Shown one piece after another: positions 1 through 7,376 of a stretch of DNA of 64,000 nt. The DNA comes from Brevibacterium jeotgali (lineage in GTDB: Bacteria; Actinomycetota; Actinomycetes; Actinomycetales; Brevibacteriaceae). A program made the position numbers and the translations under genes. The stretch covers positions 310,001-374,000 of the forward strand of contig NZ_FXZM01000001.1 in assembly GCF_900169175.1 (NCBI RefSeq). Reading direction: 5' to 3'. Below the pieces are notes generated by a model, which did not search any database, had not been told where the DNA came from, and worked only from the letters and a program-made list of their open reading frames with translations. Within the stretch, counting starts at the first letter, position 1; each line of letters opens with the position of its first letter.

Positions 1-252
1 GAGGCGCACCCCCACGCCGCTGCCCGCACCGACGGTCGCATCGTCCGCGAGGAACACCGCCCCCAGTTCCTCGAGAGAGTGCTGGAGAGCCAGGCGCTGC
101 TCCGCGGTGAGGTCGATGCGGCCCCGCTCGAAGTCCCGCACCTGCCCGCGGGTGAGATCCGCTCCCTGGCCGGTGGTCGTCGCCGAGGTCTCGACGAGAG
201 CGCGAGCCGCCCGCGCGAGATGCGAGGTGAGGGTGAAGGACTGCTCCGTCAT
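1..252 (-). CDS. XRE-family regulator, 3' end cut by window edge
   Basis: Eighty-four residues are visible, reading from ATG at 252 to the window edge. The middle reads LTRGQVRDFERGRIDLT and then a helix rich in Leu and Glu, which is the second half of an XRE/Cro helix-turn-helix in which the R-x-F-E-R-G turn follows the recognition helix. The visible end (GVGVRL) matches the GVRLR tail common in very small actinobacterial XRE regulators, so little may be missing. No partner gene is visible, so the target is unknown. I see no clear ribosome binding site; the start is chosen as the only ATG before the HTH. Confidence 0.6.
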   Translation of the reverse strand, partial: MTEQSFTLTSHLARAARALVETSATTTGQGADLTRGQVRDFERGRIDLTAEQRLALQHSLEELGAVFLADDATVGAGSGVGVRL

Positions 253-393
253 GATCGACTCCGTTCTCCACGATGAGTGTGCGTTCTGCGTCCCTCCAGT
301 ATGCGACACTGCGGGGCCGCTGCGCCGTCCGGCCGCACTGCGGTCTCATTCCGCTCACCGCGCTCATCCCGCGCACACCCGTGAAACGACAGA

Positions 394-424
394 TGCCGGG
401 CATCGAATGAACGATGTCCCGGCA
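394..424 (-). terminator. Hairpin terminator of tRNA-Ser
   Basis: TGCCGGG-CATCG pairs with CGATG-CCCGGCA (one bulged base, 6-nt loop). Read on the minus strand it lies 13 nt past the tRNA 3' end and is followed by a T-rich stretch, as expected of an intrinsic terminator for the tRNA. Confidence 0.7.
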
Positions 425-437
425 ACTGGTAGAAACG

Positions 438-525
438 CGGAGCCGGTGGGATTTGAACCCACGGTCCCCTCAGAGAGGACTCCACCTTAGCAGGGTGGTG
501 CTTTAGGCCGCTCAGCCACGACTCC
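438..525 (-). tRNA. tRNA-Ser (anticodon GCU)
   Basis: The 88-nt minus-strand sequence folds as a class II tRNA. The acceptor stem is GGAGTCG with CGGCTCC, discriminator G, no encoded CCA. The anticodon stem CCACC/GGTGG encloses CTGCTAA, giving anticodon GCT, which reads AGC/AGU serine codons. There is a long variable arm (about TCCTCTCTGAGGGGA) and a T arm GTGGG-TTCAAAT-CCCAC. The size and long variable arm fit tRNA-Ser. A terminator-like hairpin follows it. Confidence 0.95.
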
Positions 526-554
526 ACTGCTGCGCACTCACGCACAGCGTCTCA

Positions 555-584
555 AGAGTACACAACGGACGAGCCGCGCGGCAA
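555..584 (-). promoter_or_regulatory. Likely tRNA-Ser promoter
   Basis: On the minus strand TTGCCG (584-579) and TACTCT (560-555) are separated by 18 nt, placing transcription start about 20 nt ahead of the mature tRNA 5' end. The match to sigma-70-type boxes is moderate. Confidence 0.4.
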
Positions 585-724
585 AAGACGGGCGGTGTCA
601 CCAAAAGCTCAAGTTCAGTCCCTACTATTATTCGCGAGACACGTTGCCCCAGACACGCCCCATCCCGCCGGACGATCACCTCGACCGCGTTCCGTGAGGC
701 GTGCCGCCCCGAGGAGACCCACCA

Positions 725-2833
725 GTGGCCGATGCCGACGACCGCCGCGGAGACGAGCGCCCAGGAAGTGACCCTTCCGCACACAAGCGCCCGCTGCGCG
801 CGTCAGACCGTGCCCGACTCCGCGGCGAGGACGGTGTGCGGCGCGACGACTACTTCGGCGCCCGCGACAGCGATCTGGAGGCAGCTGCTGAGGAGGCGAA
901 GCCCGCTGATGGGGCGATGCCTGCGGCTCCCCGCACCGGCACCGCTCCCTCCCACTCCCCGGCCGGCGGCCCCGCGCACACCCCCGCGGCGCAGTCTCCC
1001 ACCTCCGATTCCGCAGCCGATTCCGCCTCGCAGGGCTTCACCTCCCGTCGTGCTCGCCGCGAGGCGCTGGCTCGTGAGAAGCAGTCGCCGCGCCCACAGC
1101 GGCGCAGAGGGACGGATGCCGCCGCCTCGTCTGCGACTCCCACGTTCGGCGACGAATCCCGCCCAACGTCCCAGCGCACGGAGGGCACTGCGGCGTCGGC
1201 CGGCACAGGCGCCGTCCCTGCCGCCGCCGCAGCAGCCGCAGCTCCGAGGACGGGGACAGCTCCGGGTGCGGGAGCAGCTTCCGCGTCCACCCGTGACGAC
1301 GACCGCCCCCGCCACTCCCGCAGGGAGGGCGACGCGTTCCCCACCATCGTGAAGTGGACGACCCTCGGCACTCTGCTCCCGGGCCTCGGGATGATCCGTG
1401 GACGCTCCCGCACAGGATGGATCCTGCTGCTGGGATTCCTCGCTGCGATCGTCGTCGTCCTCGCCTGGGTCGTCTGGCGCTCCCCGCTCAAGGCGGTGGC
1501 CCGCGTCGCCGGCTCCCCGACCATCCTCTATGCGCTCGCGGTGGTCCTCGCGATCGGCATCATCATCTGGGGACTCACCATCCTGAGGTCCTACGCAGTG
1601 CTCCGGAGGGGCCACCGGATCACAGATCTGCAGACGTGGCTGGGATGGGGCCTCGTAGCCTCGCTCGTGCTCTGCGTCGGCATCCCCCTGGGCATCGGGT
1701 CCGCGTACTCGAAAGTCCATGCGGACGCCATCGTCGAGGTGTTCGGCCGTGATGGGAAGCAGGGAGTCGACATCGAGACCCTGTGGGGGAACCAGGAGCG
1801 CATCAACGTCTTCCTGATCGGTCGCGACAACGGCGACGGTCGTGAGGGCACCCGCCCGGACACGATGCTGGTCGCCTCGATCAAGCCCCACACCGGCGAC
1901 ACGACCCTCATCAGCGTGCCCCGCAACCTCAACAGCGCCATGTTCCCCGAGGGCTCCATGCTCGCAGAGCGCTTCCCCGAGGGCTTCAACGCGTTCGGCC
2001 CGCAGGAGAGCATGATCAACGCCGTGTGGACCTGGGCGGAGGAGTACCCCGAAGACGTCGGCGAGGTGCCCGAGGCACTCGATCCGGGCATGGAGGCCAC
2101 GATGCAGGCGGTCGAGGGATCGCTGGGGCTGGGCCTCGACTACTACGCGAGCGTCGACATGCAGGGCTTCGAGGACGTCGTCGACGCGATCGGCGGCGTG
2201 GAGATCGATGTCGAGCGTCCGATCCCGATGGGCGGCGGCACGAACCTCAACACCGGCATGAAGAACCAGATCTACGGCTGGATCGACCCGGGAGAGCAGA
2301 AGCTCAGCGGACAGAAGGCGCTCTGGTACGTCAGGTCCCGCGACGGCTCGGACAACTACGACCGCATGTGCCGGCAGCAGCGGATGCTCAAGTCCACCCT
2401 CGACCAGGTCGACCCGCAGGAGCTCGCGATCGCCTATCCGAAGCTCGCGGGCTCCGCCGGCCGGAACATCCTCACGGACATCCCGCAGAGCGAGGTGAGT
2501 GCCTTCGTCGAACTGGCCGCCGCGATACAGAGCGGAGTGATCAAGTCCGCGCAGATCAACAACGACGTCACCTCGACGTACAGCCCCGACTATGAGGTCC
2601 TCCACGAGTGGGTGGACGAGCAGATCACTGCTGCCGCGCCCAGCCAGGCGGAGGAGCAGCAGGCTCCTGAGACCGAGGAGACCGAGGAGTCCGAAGCAAC
2701 CGAGGAGACTGAGGAGTCCGAGCCCACGGAGGCGCCCATGCCCGGCGTCGAGAACGACGCGGGCAAGTGCTACCCGGAGGGCTACGAGCCCGGGTCCGGC
2801 TGGCCCGGCTGGCCCGGCCCCGAGGAGTCCTGA
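725..2833 (+). CDS. LCP (LytR-CpsA-Psr) family cell-wall polymer ligase
   Basis: LCP proteins transfer lipid-linked glycopolymers (teichoic acid, arabinogalactan or capsule) to peptidoglycan on the outer face of the membrane. The 702-residue protein has an Ala/Pro/Thr-rich, disordered cytoplasmic N-terminus (1-210), three hydrophobic segments (about 229-250, 266-287, 304-325) and an extracellular LCP domain from about 359 containing RPDTMLVAS, the ISVPRN motif and a later YVRSRDG, the Asp/Arg-rich pyrophosphate-binding signature. The C-terminus is a Glu/Thr tail ending in a short Gly/Trp/Pro run. GTG at 725 is preferred because GAGGAG sits 8 nt upstream; GTG at 701 is in frame but lacks one. 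Three predicted helices plus the long cytoplasmic arm make it larger than classical LCP proteins. The acceptor polymer cannot be inferred. Confidence 0.9.
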   Translation: MADADDRRGDERPGSDPSAHKRPLRASDRARLRGEDGVRRDDYFGARDSDLEAAAEEAKPADGAMPAAPRTGTAPSHSPAGGPAHTPAAQSPTSDSAADSASQGFTSRRARREALAREKQSPRPQRRRGTDAAASSATPTFGDESRPTSQRTEGTAASAGTGAVPAAAAAAAAPRTGTAPGAGAASASTRDDDRPRHSRREGDAFPTIVKWTTLGTLLPGLGMIRGRSRTGWILLLGFLAAIVVVLAWVVWRSPLKAVARVAGSPTILYALAVVLAIGIIIWGLTILRSYAVLRRGHRITDLQTWLGWGLVASLVLCVGIPLGIGSAYSKVHADAIVEVFGRDGKQGVDIETLWGNQERINVFLIGRDNGDGREGTRPDTMLVASIKPHTGDTTLISVPRNLNSAMFPEGSMLAERFPEGFNAFGPQESMINAVWTWAEEYPEDVGEVPEALDPGMEATMQAVEGSLGLGLDYYASVDMQGFEDVVDAIGGVEIDVERPIPMGGGTNLNTGMKNQIYGWIDPGEQKLSGQKALWYVRSRDGSDNYDRMCRQQRMLKSTLDQVDPQELAIAYPKLAGSAGRNILTDIPQSEVSAFVELAAAIQSGVIKSAQINNDVTSTYSPDYEVLHEWVDEQITAAAPSQAEEQQAPETEETEESEATEETEESEPTEAPMPGVENDAGKCYPEGYEPGSGWPGWPGPEES

Positions 2834-2836
2834 CCG

Positions 2837-4735
2837 GTGACCGTCCCCCTGCGGGTCGGCATCATCGGTGCGGGCCCCCGCGGCCTCACCGTGCTCGAAC
2901 GGCTGGTCGCCCACGCCGTCGATGCCGGCTCTCCCCTCCACATCCGGATCGTCGACCCGTACGCGCCCGGAGCCGGTCGCGTGTGGCGGACGGACCAGTC
3001 TCCGCATCTGCTCATGAACACCGTCCTGGAGGAGCAGACGGTGTTCCCCGACGCCGCCTGCGACGTCGCACACGGCGGGACGGGCCCCACGATGGCGGAG
3101 TGGGCGGAGTCCGCACCGCCCGCGGGTCGGTTCCCACAGCGACGCGACTACGGGCGCTACCTCGCCTGGAGCTGGGAGCAGATCACGGCCTCAGCCCCGG
3201 ACCACGTGGAGATCGTCCACGAACCGTTCGAGGTGACGACGATCCTCGACGCCCCGTCCGACGCGCAGACGCTGCGGCTGTCCGACGGCCGCTGCGTCGA
3301 CGTCGACGCAGCGGTCCTCTGCGTGGGCCACATCCCGGCCGCCCTGAGCGATGAGCGCACTCGGTGGCGCCGCTTCGCCCGCGACGCAGGTCTCGCGTAC
3401 CTCCCTCCGGGCCTGCCGGCAGAGACGCCCGTCGACACGCTGCGGCCGGGCGAACCTGTCCTCATCCGCGGATTCGGACTCAACTTCTTCGACCTCCAGG
3501 CCCTGCTGACCCACGGCCGCGGAGGCACATTCCGCCCCGCTCCGGAGCGCGGTCCCCTCGCACTCACGTACACGCCCAGCGGCGACGAACCCATCCTGCT
3601 CCCGGGCTCGCGCCGCGGCGTCCCCTACCGCTCCAAACCGATCACCCCGGCGCACCCGCTGCCGGCTGACCCGGAGCAGCAGCTGCGGTTCTTCACGCCG
3701 GAGACGATCGCGCGACTCCCGCTGCACGGCGACGGACTGCGCTTCGACGCACAGCTGTGGCCGCTCATCCTCGCGGACCTGCGCTCCGCCTGGTACTCGA
3801 CGCTGGCCCGCACGCGCCCCGATGTGTTCGCGGAGGACCCGTCGAAGCTGCTGGGCGCTCTCGCCACCGGAGTCGAGCGGGTCGTGGCAGAAGGCGCGGC
3901 GCACGAGTCCGAGCGGTGGCACATCCGCGAAGAGCGCGTGCTGCGGGCAGAGGTGATCGCCGCCGAACCCCACCTCGTCTTCACCATGCGCCGCCTCCTC
4001 CGCCCCCTGGGCGATGGGTCGTTCCCCGACCGGGGATCGCTGCGCGCCGCACTCATGGAGTTCCTCCGCACGGACCTGGAGGAGTCGCTGATCGGCCCGG
4101 CGCACTCACCGCTCAAATCGCTGTTCCCCGTCCTGTGGCAGGCCCGCGCCCTGCTCAAGGAGCTCGTCGTCGACGACAGGCTCGCCCCGGCGAGCTTCAT
4201 CCGTGAGGTGCGCGGCTGGTTCGAGGACTTCGTCTCCGGACTGTGCGACGGGCCGCCACCGCAGCGCTTCGCAGAGCTCATGGCCCTCGCAGAGGCTGGA
4301 CTCGTCGACTTCGCGGGCCCGCAGGTCCGCATCACCACGTCCCGCCCCGGGGAGCCCGGGGCCTTCATCGCGACGAGTCCGGCTGCGCCGGGCTCGCTCC
4401 GCGCTCGTGCACTCATCGACGCGAGCTCGCCCGCGAACCGCGTCCAGCAGGCCGACGACTCCCTGATCCGGGGCATGCTCGACCGCGGCCAGCTGTGCGC
4501 GGCGGCGCACGACCTGGAGGACGGCACCCGCGTCCCGTCCTCGGGACTCGCCGTGACCGGCTCCCCGTACCGCACTCTCGACGCCCAGGCACGCGTGCAC
4601 CCCCGTCGCTACTGCCTCTCACTCCAGCTGTCGTCCGTACAGCTGGGCCTGGCCATCGCGGCCAACCCGGACACCGACGCGCAGACGCTGCGCGATGCGG
4701 ACGCCGTCGCCCGCGCCGTCCTCGGACTCGACTGA
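2837..4735 (+). CDS. FAD/NAD(P)-binding protein (FAD_NAD_binding_9 type)
   Basis: A 632-residue flavoprotein-like protein beginning with a Rossmann dinucleotide fold, GIIGAGPRGLTVLERL (about residues 7-22), followed by DPYAPGAGRVW and HLLMNT. This is the pattern of the FAD-NAD(P)-binding family seen in actinobacterial proteins of unknown substrate, some in siderophore or secondary metabolism. A second nucleotide-binding stretch PVLIRGFGLNFFDL lies near residue 210. It starts with GTG 3 nt after the LCP gene, so the two are probably co-transcribed, but no functional link is obvious. The substrate is unknown. Confidence 0.75.
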   Translation: MTVPLRVGIIGAGPRGLTVLERLVAHAVDAGSPLHIRIVDPYAPGAGRVWRTDQSPHLLMNTVLEEQTVFPDAACDVAHGGTGPTMAEWAESAPPAGRFPQRRDYGRYLAWSWEQITASAPDHVEIVHEPFEVTTILDAPSDAQTLRLSDGRCVDVDAAVLCVGHIPAALSDERTRWRRFARDAGLAYLPPGLPAETPVDTLRPGEPVLIRGFGLNFFDLQALLTHGRGGTFRPAPERGPLALTYTPSGDEPILLPGSRRGVPYRSKPITPAHPLPADPEQQLRFFTPETIARLPLHGDGLRFDAQLWPLILADLRSAWYSTLARTRPDVFAEDPSKLLGALATGVERVVAEGAAHESERWHIREERVLRAEVIAAEPHLVFTMRRLLRPLGDGSFPDRGSLRAALMEFLRTDLEESLIGPAHSPLKSLFPVLWQARALLKELVVDDRLAPASFIREVRGWFEDFVSGLCDGPPPQRFAELMALAEAGLVDFAGPQVRITTSRPGEPGAFIATSPAAPGSLRARALIDASSPANRVQQADDSLIRGMLDRGQLCAAAHDLEDGTRVPSSGLAVTGSPYRTLDAQARVHPRRYCLSLQLSSVQLGLAIAANPDTDAQTLRDADAVARAVLGLD

Positions 4736-4741
4736 TCCGTT

Positions 4742-4783
4742 CCCGAGGTGCCTGTCGCCTCACTGAGCGACCGGCACCTCGGG
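4742..4783. terminator. Bidirectional terminator
   Basis: CCCGAGGTGCC pairs perfectly with GGCACCTCGGG, and an inner GTCGC/GCGAC pair extends the stem past one mismatch to leave an 8-nt loop. It lies between convergent genes and can serve both. Confidence 0.8.
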
Positions 4784-4802
4784 AGCGGTCCGACGGCCCT
4801 GC

Positions 4803-7376
4803 TCAGGCGCCGCTGCGGGACAGTCGCGCCAGCCCGCTGCTGCCGGCCATGCGACCGCGCACGACAGCGCTGAACGCGCCGACGAGACCCAGCACGAACC
4901 AGCCCAGCAGTCCTCCGAACGCAGCTCCGACTCCGGGCGCTCCCGCGGCGAGCGCGGCCACCCCGTTCATCGCCGGGGTGAGCGGGAGGAATGGGGCGAC
5001 CGCGTCGAACCATCCGGGCACGGCGCCCACCAGTCGTCCGGCCACCGCGAGCACGACCATCGCCACGGCGAGGATGCGCCCGACGCCGCCGAACAGCGCG
5101 GTCAGTGCGAAGGTGACGACGGCGAAGGTGAGCGCCGCGAAGAGCAGCAGGACCAGCAGCGGAGCGAAGTCGAAGACCGGGAGCCCCAGGACGGCATGGG
5201 CGAGGACCGCGAGCACCACCGACTGGATGAGGCCGACGAACAGCCCCGGCCCCAGGCCGACGAGGAGCACCTGCCACGAGGGGGCACGTGAGGTGAGCGC
5301 CCGCGCGGGCACGGCTCGCACGATCGTGTACGTGATGAGCGCACCGACCCACATCGCCATGATGACGAGCAGCGCGATCGTCGATCCCTGCGTGAGGCCG
5401 GAGAAGCCGTCCTCGTCGCCTCCGATCGCCTGCGACACGGCCTTCGAGAGATCGTCGCGCTCCTCCTCCGAGTAGCTGGGCACCTCCTCGGCACCCTCTT
5501 CGATGCCGTCAGCGAACTCGCCGGTCCCGTCCGCCAGCTGCTCTGTTCCATCCTGCAGCTGAGCCGTGCCGTCGGCCAGCTGCACCACACCGTCGGTGTA
5601 CTGGCCCAGGCCCACGGTGAACTCGTCCGCGCCGGTGCCGAGCTCTCCTGCTCCCGTCGCGAGCTCACCCGCGCCGTCGGCCAGCTGTCCTGCGCCGTCG
5701 CCGAGTTCGCCCACGCCGTCTGCGAACGCGCCGGCCCCATCGGCCAGCTCCCCCGCGCCGTCGCTCGACTGCTCCACGCCCTCGGCCACCGGCCCCATGC
5801 CGTCGGCCAGCTGCTGGACGCCGTCGGAGAGCTCTCCGGTCCCTTCGGACAGGCCGGAGGCGCCGTCCCGCAGCTGCTGTGAGGCCTCGAGCAGCTGCGG
5901 AGCATTGTCGGACAGGTCCGTCATGCCATCGGCCAGCTGCTGGACGCCGTCCTGGGCCTCCCCGACGCCGCTCGACAGCTCGTCGGCACCGTCCGCGACA
6001 CCGGACGCGCCGTCGTTGAGTGACATGCCAGTGGCGGGGTCCTGCTCGTCAAGACCGGTCGCAGCACCTCCGAGTCCGCCGGCCAGGCCAGAGGCGAACC
6101 CGCGGAGGAAAGTGTCCTCGCAGGTGGCGGGCTCTTCAGCCTCTCCGCACAGCCGGCCCACCTGGCCCTCGAGCTGGGCGGCCTCGTCCGCACCCACGAC
6201 ACCCGCGTCCACGAGCGTGTCCACGGTGAGCGGCGAGGTCGACTCCGCGAGTCCGCCAGCGCCCTCAGCACCCTCTTCGAGCCCGGACTGGTACTCCTCC
6301 AGGCCGCCGGCCACGCCCTGGGCACCGTCGGACAGCTGGTCGGCGCCGTCGGCGAGCTCGCCCAGGCCATCGGCGAGGTCCTGGACGCCTCCGTCGTCGC
6401 CGTCACCGGCGAAGCCGCTGAGGATCTCGTCGATCCCCGTCGTGTATTCATCGACCCCGCTGCTCAGGTCCCCTGCACCGCTGTCCAGGTCGGACGCGCC
6501 GTCGGCCAGCTGCTGCGTCTGGTCGGGCAGCTCCTCCACACCGTCGTGCAGTTCGCGCAGGCCGTCGGCGAGGTCGCCGGCACCACCGGCCAGCTCCTGC
6601 GCGCCGTCATCGAACTGTCCGATGCCGACCGACAGCGCGCTGGCCCCATCGGAGAGCCCCGTGGCGCCCTCTGCGATACCCCCGACACCGTCGTTCAGGG
6701 CACCGGCACCGTCAGTGATCTCACCCGACGTGTCGGAGAGCTGCCCCGCACCGTCGGACAGCTCGCCCACGCCGGAATCGAGTTCATCGGCACCGGTCGC
6801 AAGATCGCCCGCGGCGTCGCCCATCTCGCGCATCTGATCGCCCATGTCGTTGAAGCCCACGAAGACGCCGTCCAGATACTGCTCGGACCACATCTGGTTG
6901 AACTGTGAGGTCGCAGCGGACGTGATGGCCTGGACGATGACGGTGTCCGCCAGGGGGGACGTCCGCGAGCTCACGACGTCGAGCGTCGCCTGCTGCACGG
7001 CCGTCGCGTCGTCCCGTGTCCCGGAGGCCACGGACTCGGAGAATCCCTCCGGGATCGTGACAGAGGCGGCGTAGCGGCCGTCGGACAGCCCAGCGGCGGC
7101 GTCGTCCTCGTCGGACAGCACCCATCGGATGTTCTGCTGCGCATCGGAGTCGACGAGGCCCGCGGCCAGCTGGCGGCCCAACGGCACCTGCTGCCCGTCG
7201 ATCTCCGTTCCGTCGTCGCTGTTCACGATGGCGGCGGTGACCTGATCGAGTCGGTCACCGGCCTTCCACGTGGCGAAGACGAAGCCTGCTGCGATGAGGA
7301 CGGGGACGAGCACGAGTCCCACCAGGGTGAGCCAGGTGACCCGCTTGTCCGAGTCGGCGCGTTCGAACATCGCCAT
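4803..7376 (-). CDS. YhgE/Pip family membrane protein
   Basis: An 857-residue membrane protein. One hydrophobic helix near the N-terminus (about 17-36) is followed by an extracellular region (about 40-620) and then five or six C-terminal helices that resemble an ABC-2-type permease. The extracellular part is filled with repeats of the form L-x-D-G-A-x-x-L, typical of YhgE/Pip proteins (the lactococcal Pip phage-receptor family, and type VII secretion relatives) and predicted to form a long helical stalk. The ATG overlaps the MMPL stop codon by one base (TGATG), so translation is probably coupled. The pairing with MMPL and a TetR repressor suggests a repressed envelope-export or lipid-handling operon. 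The repeats make length variation likely. Confidence 0.85.
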   Translation of the reverse strand: MAMFERADSDKRVTWLTLVGLVLVPVLIAAGFVFATWKAGDRLDQVTAAIVNSDDGTEIDGQQVPLGRQLAAGLVDSDAQQNIRWVLSDEDDAAAGLSDGRYAASVTIPEGFSESVASGTRDDATAVQQATLDVVSSRTSPLADTVIVQAITSAATSQFNQMWSEQYLDGVFVGFNDMGDQMREMGDAAGDLATGADELDSGVGELSDGAGQLSDTSGEITDGAGALNDGVGGIAEGATGLSDGASALSVGIGQFDDGAQELAGGAGDLADGLRELHDGVEELPDQTQQLADGASDLDSGAGDLSSGVDEYTTGIDEILSGFAGDGDDGGVQDLADGLGELADGADQLSDGAQGVAGGLEEYQSGLEEGAEGAGGLAESTSPLTVDTLVDAGVVGADEAAQLEGQVGRLCGEAEEPATCEDTFLRGFASGLAGGLGGAATGLDEQDPATGMSLNDGASGVADGADELSSGVGEAQDGVQQLADGMTDLSDNAPQLLEASQQLRDGASGLSEGTGELSDGVQQLADGMGPVAEGVEQSSDGAGELADGAGAFADGVGELGDGAGQLADGAGELATGAGELGTGADEFTVGLGQYTDGVVQLADGTAQLQDGTEQLADGTGEFADGIEEGAEEVPSYSEEERDDLSKAVSQAIGGDEDGFSGLTQGSTIALLVIMAMWVGALITYTIVRAVPARALTSRAPSWQVLLVGLGPGLFVGLIQSVVLAVLAHAVLGLPVFDFAPLLVLLLFAALTFAVVTFALTALFGGVGRILAVAMVVLAVAGRLVGAVPGWFDAVAPFLPLTPAMNGVAALAAGAPGVGAAFGGLLGWFVLGLVGAFSAVVRGRMAGSSGLARLSRSGA

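Noticed and set aside
803-3073. Large minus-strand open frame opposite the LCP gene
   Set aside because: Low-complexity antisense shadow of high-GC coding DNA, no ribosome site or domain.
4803-7376. Regular repeats resembling a CRISPR array or repeat element
   Set aside because: They are in-frame heptad-like codons of one long YhgE/Pip protein, with no spacers or cas genes.
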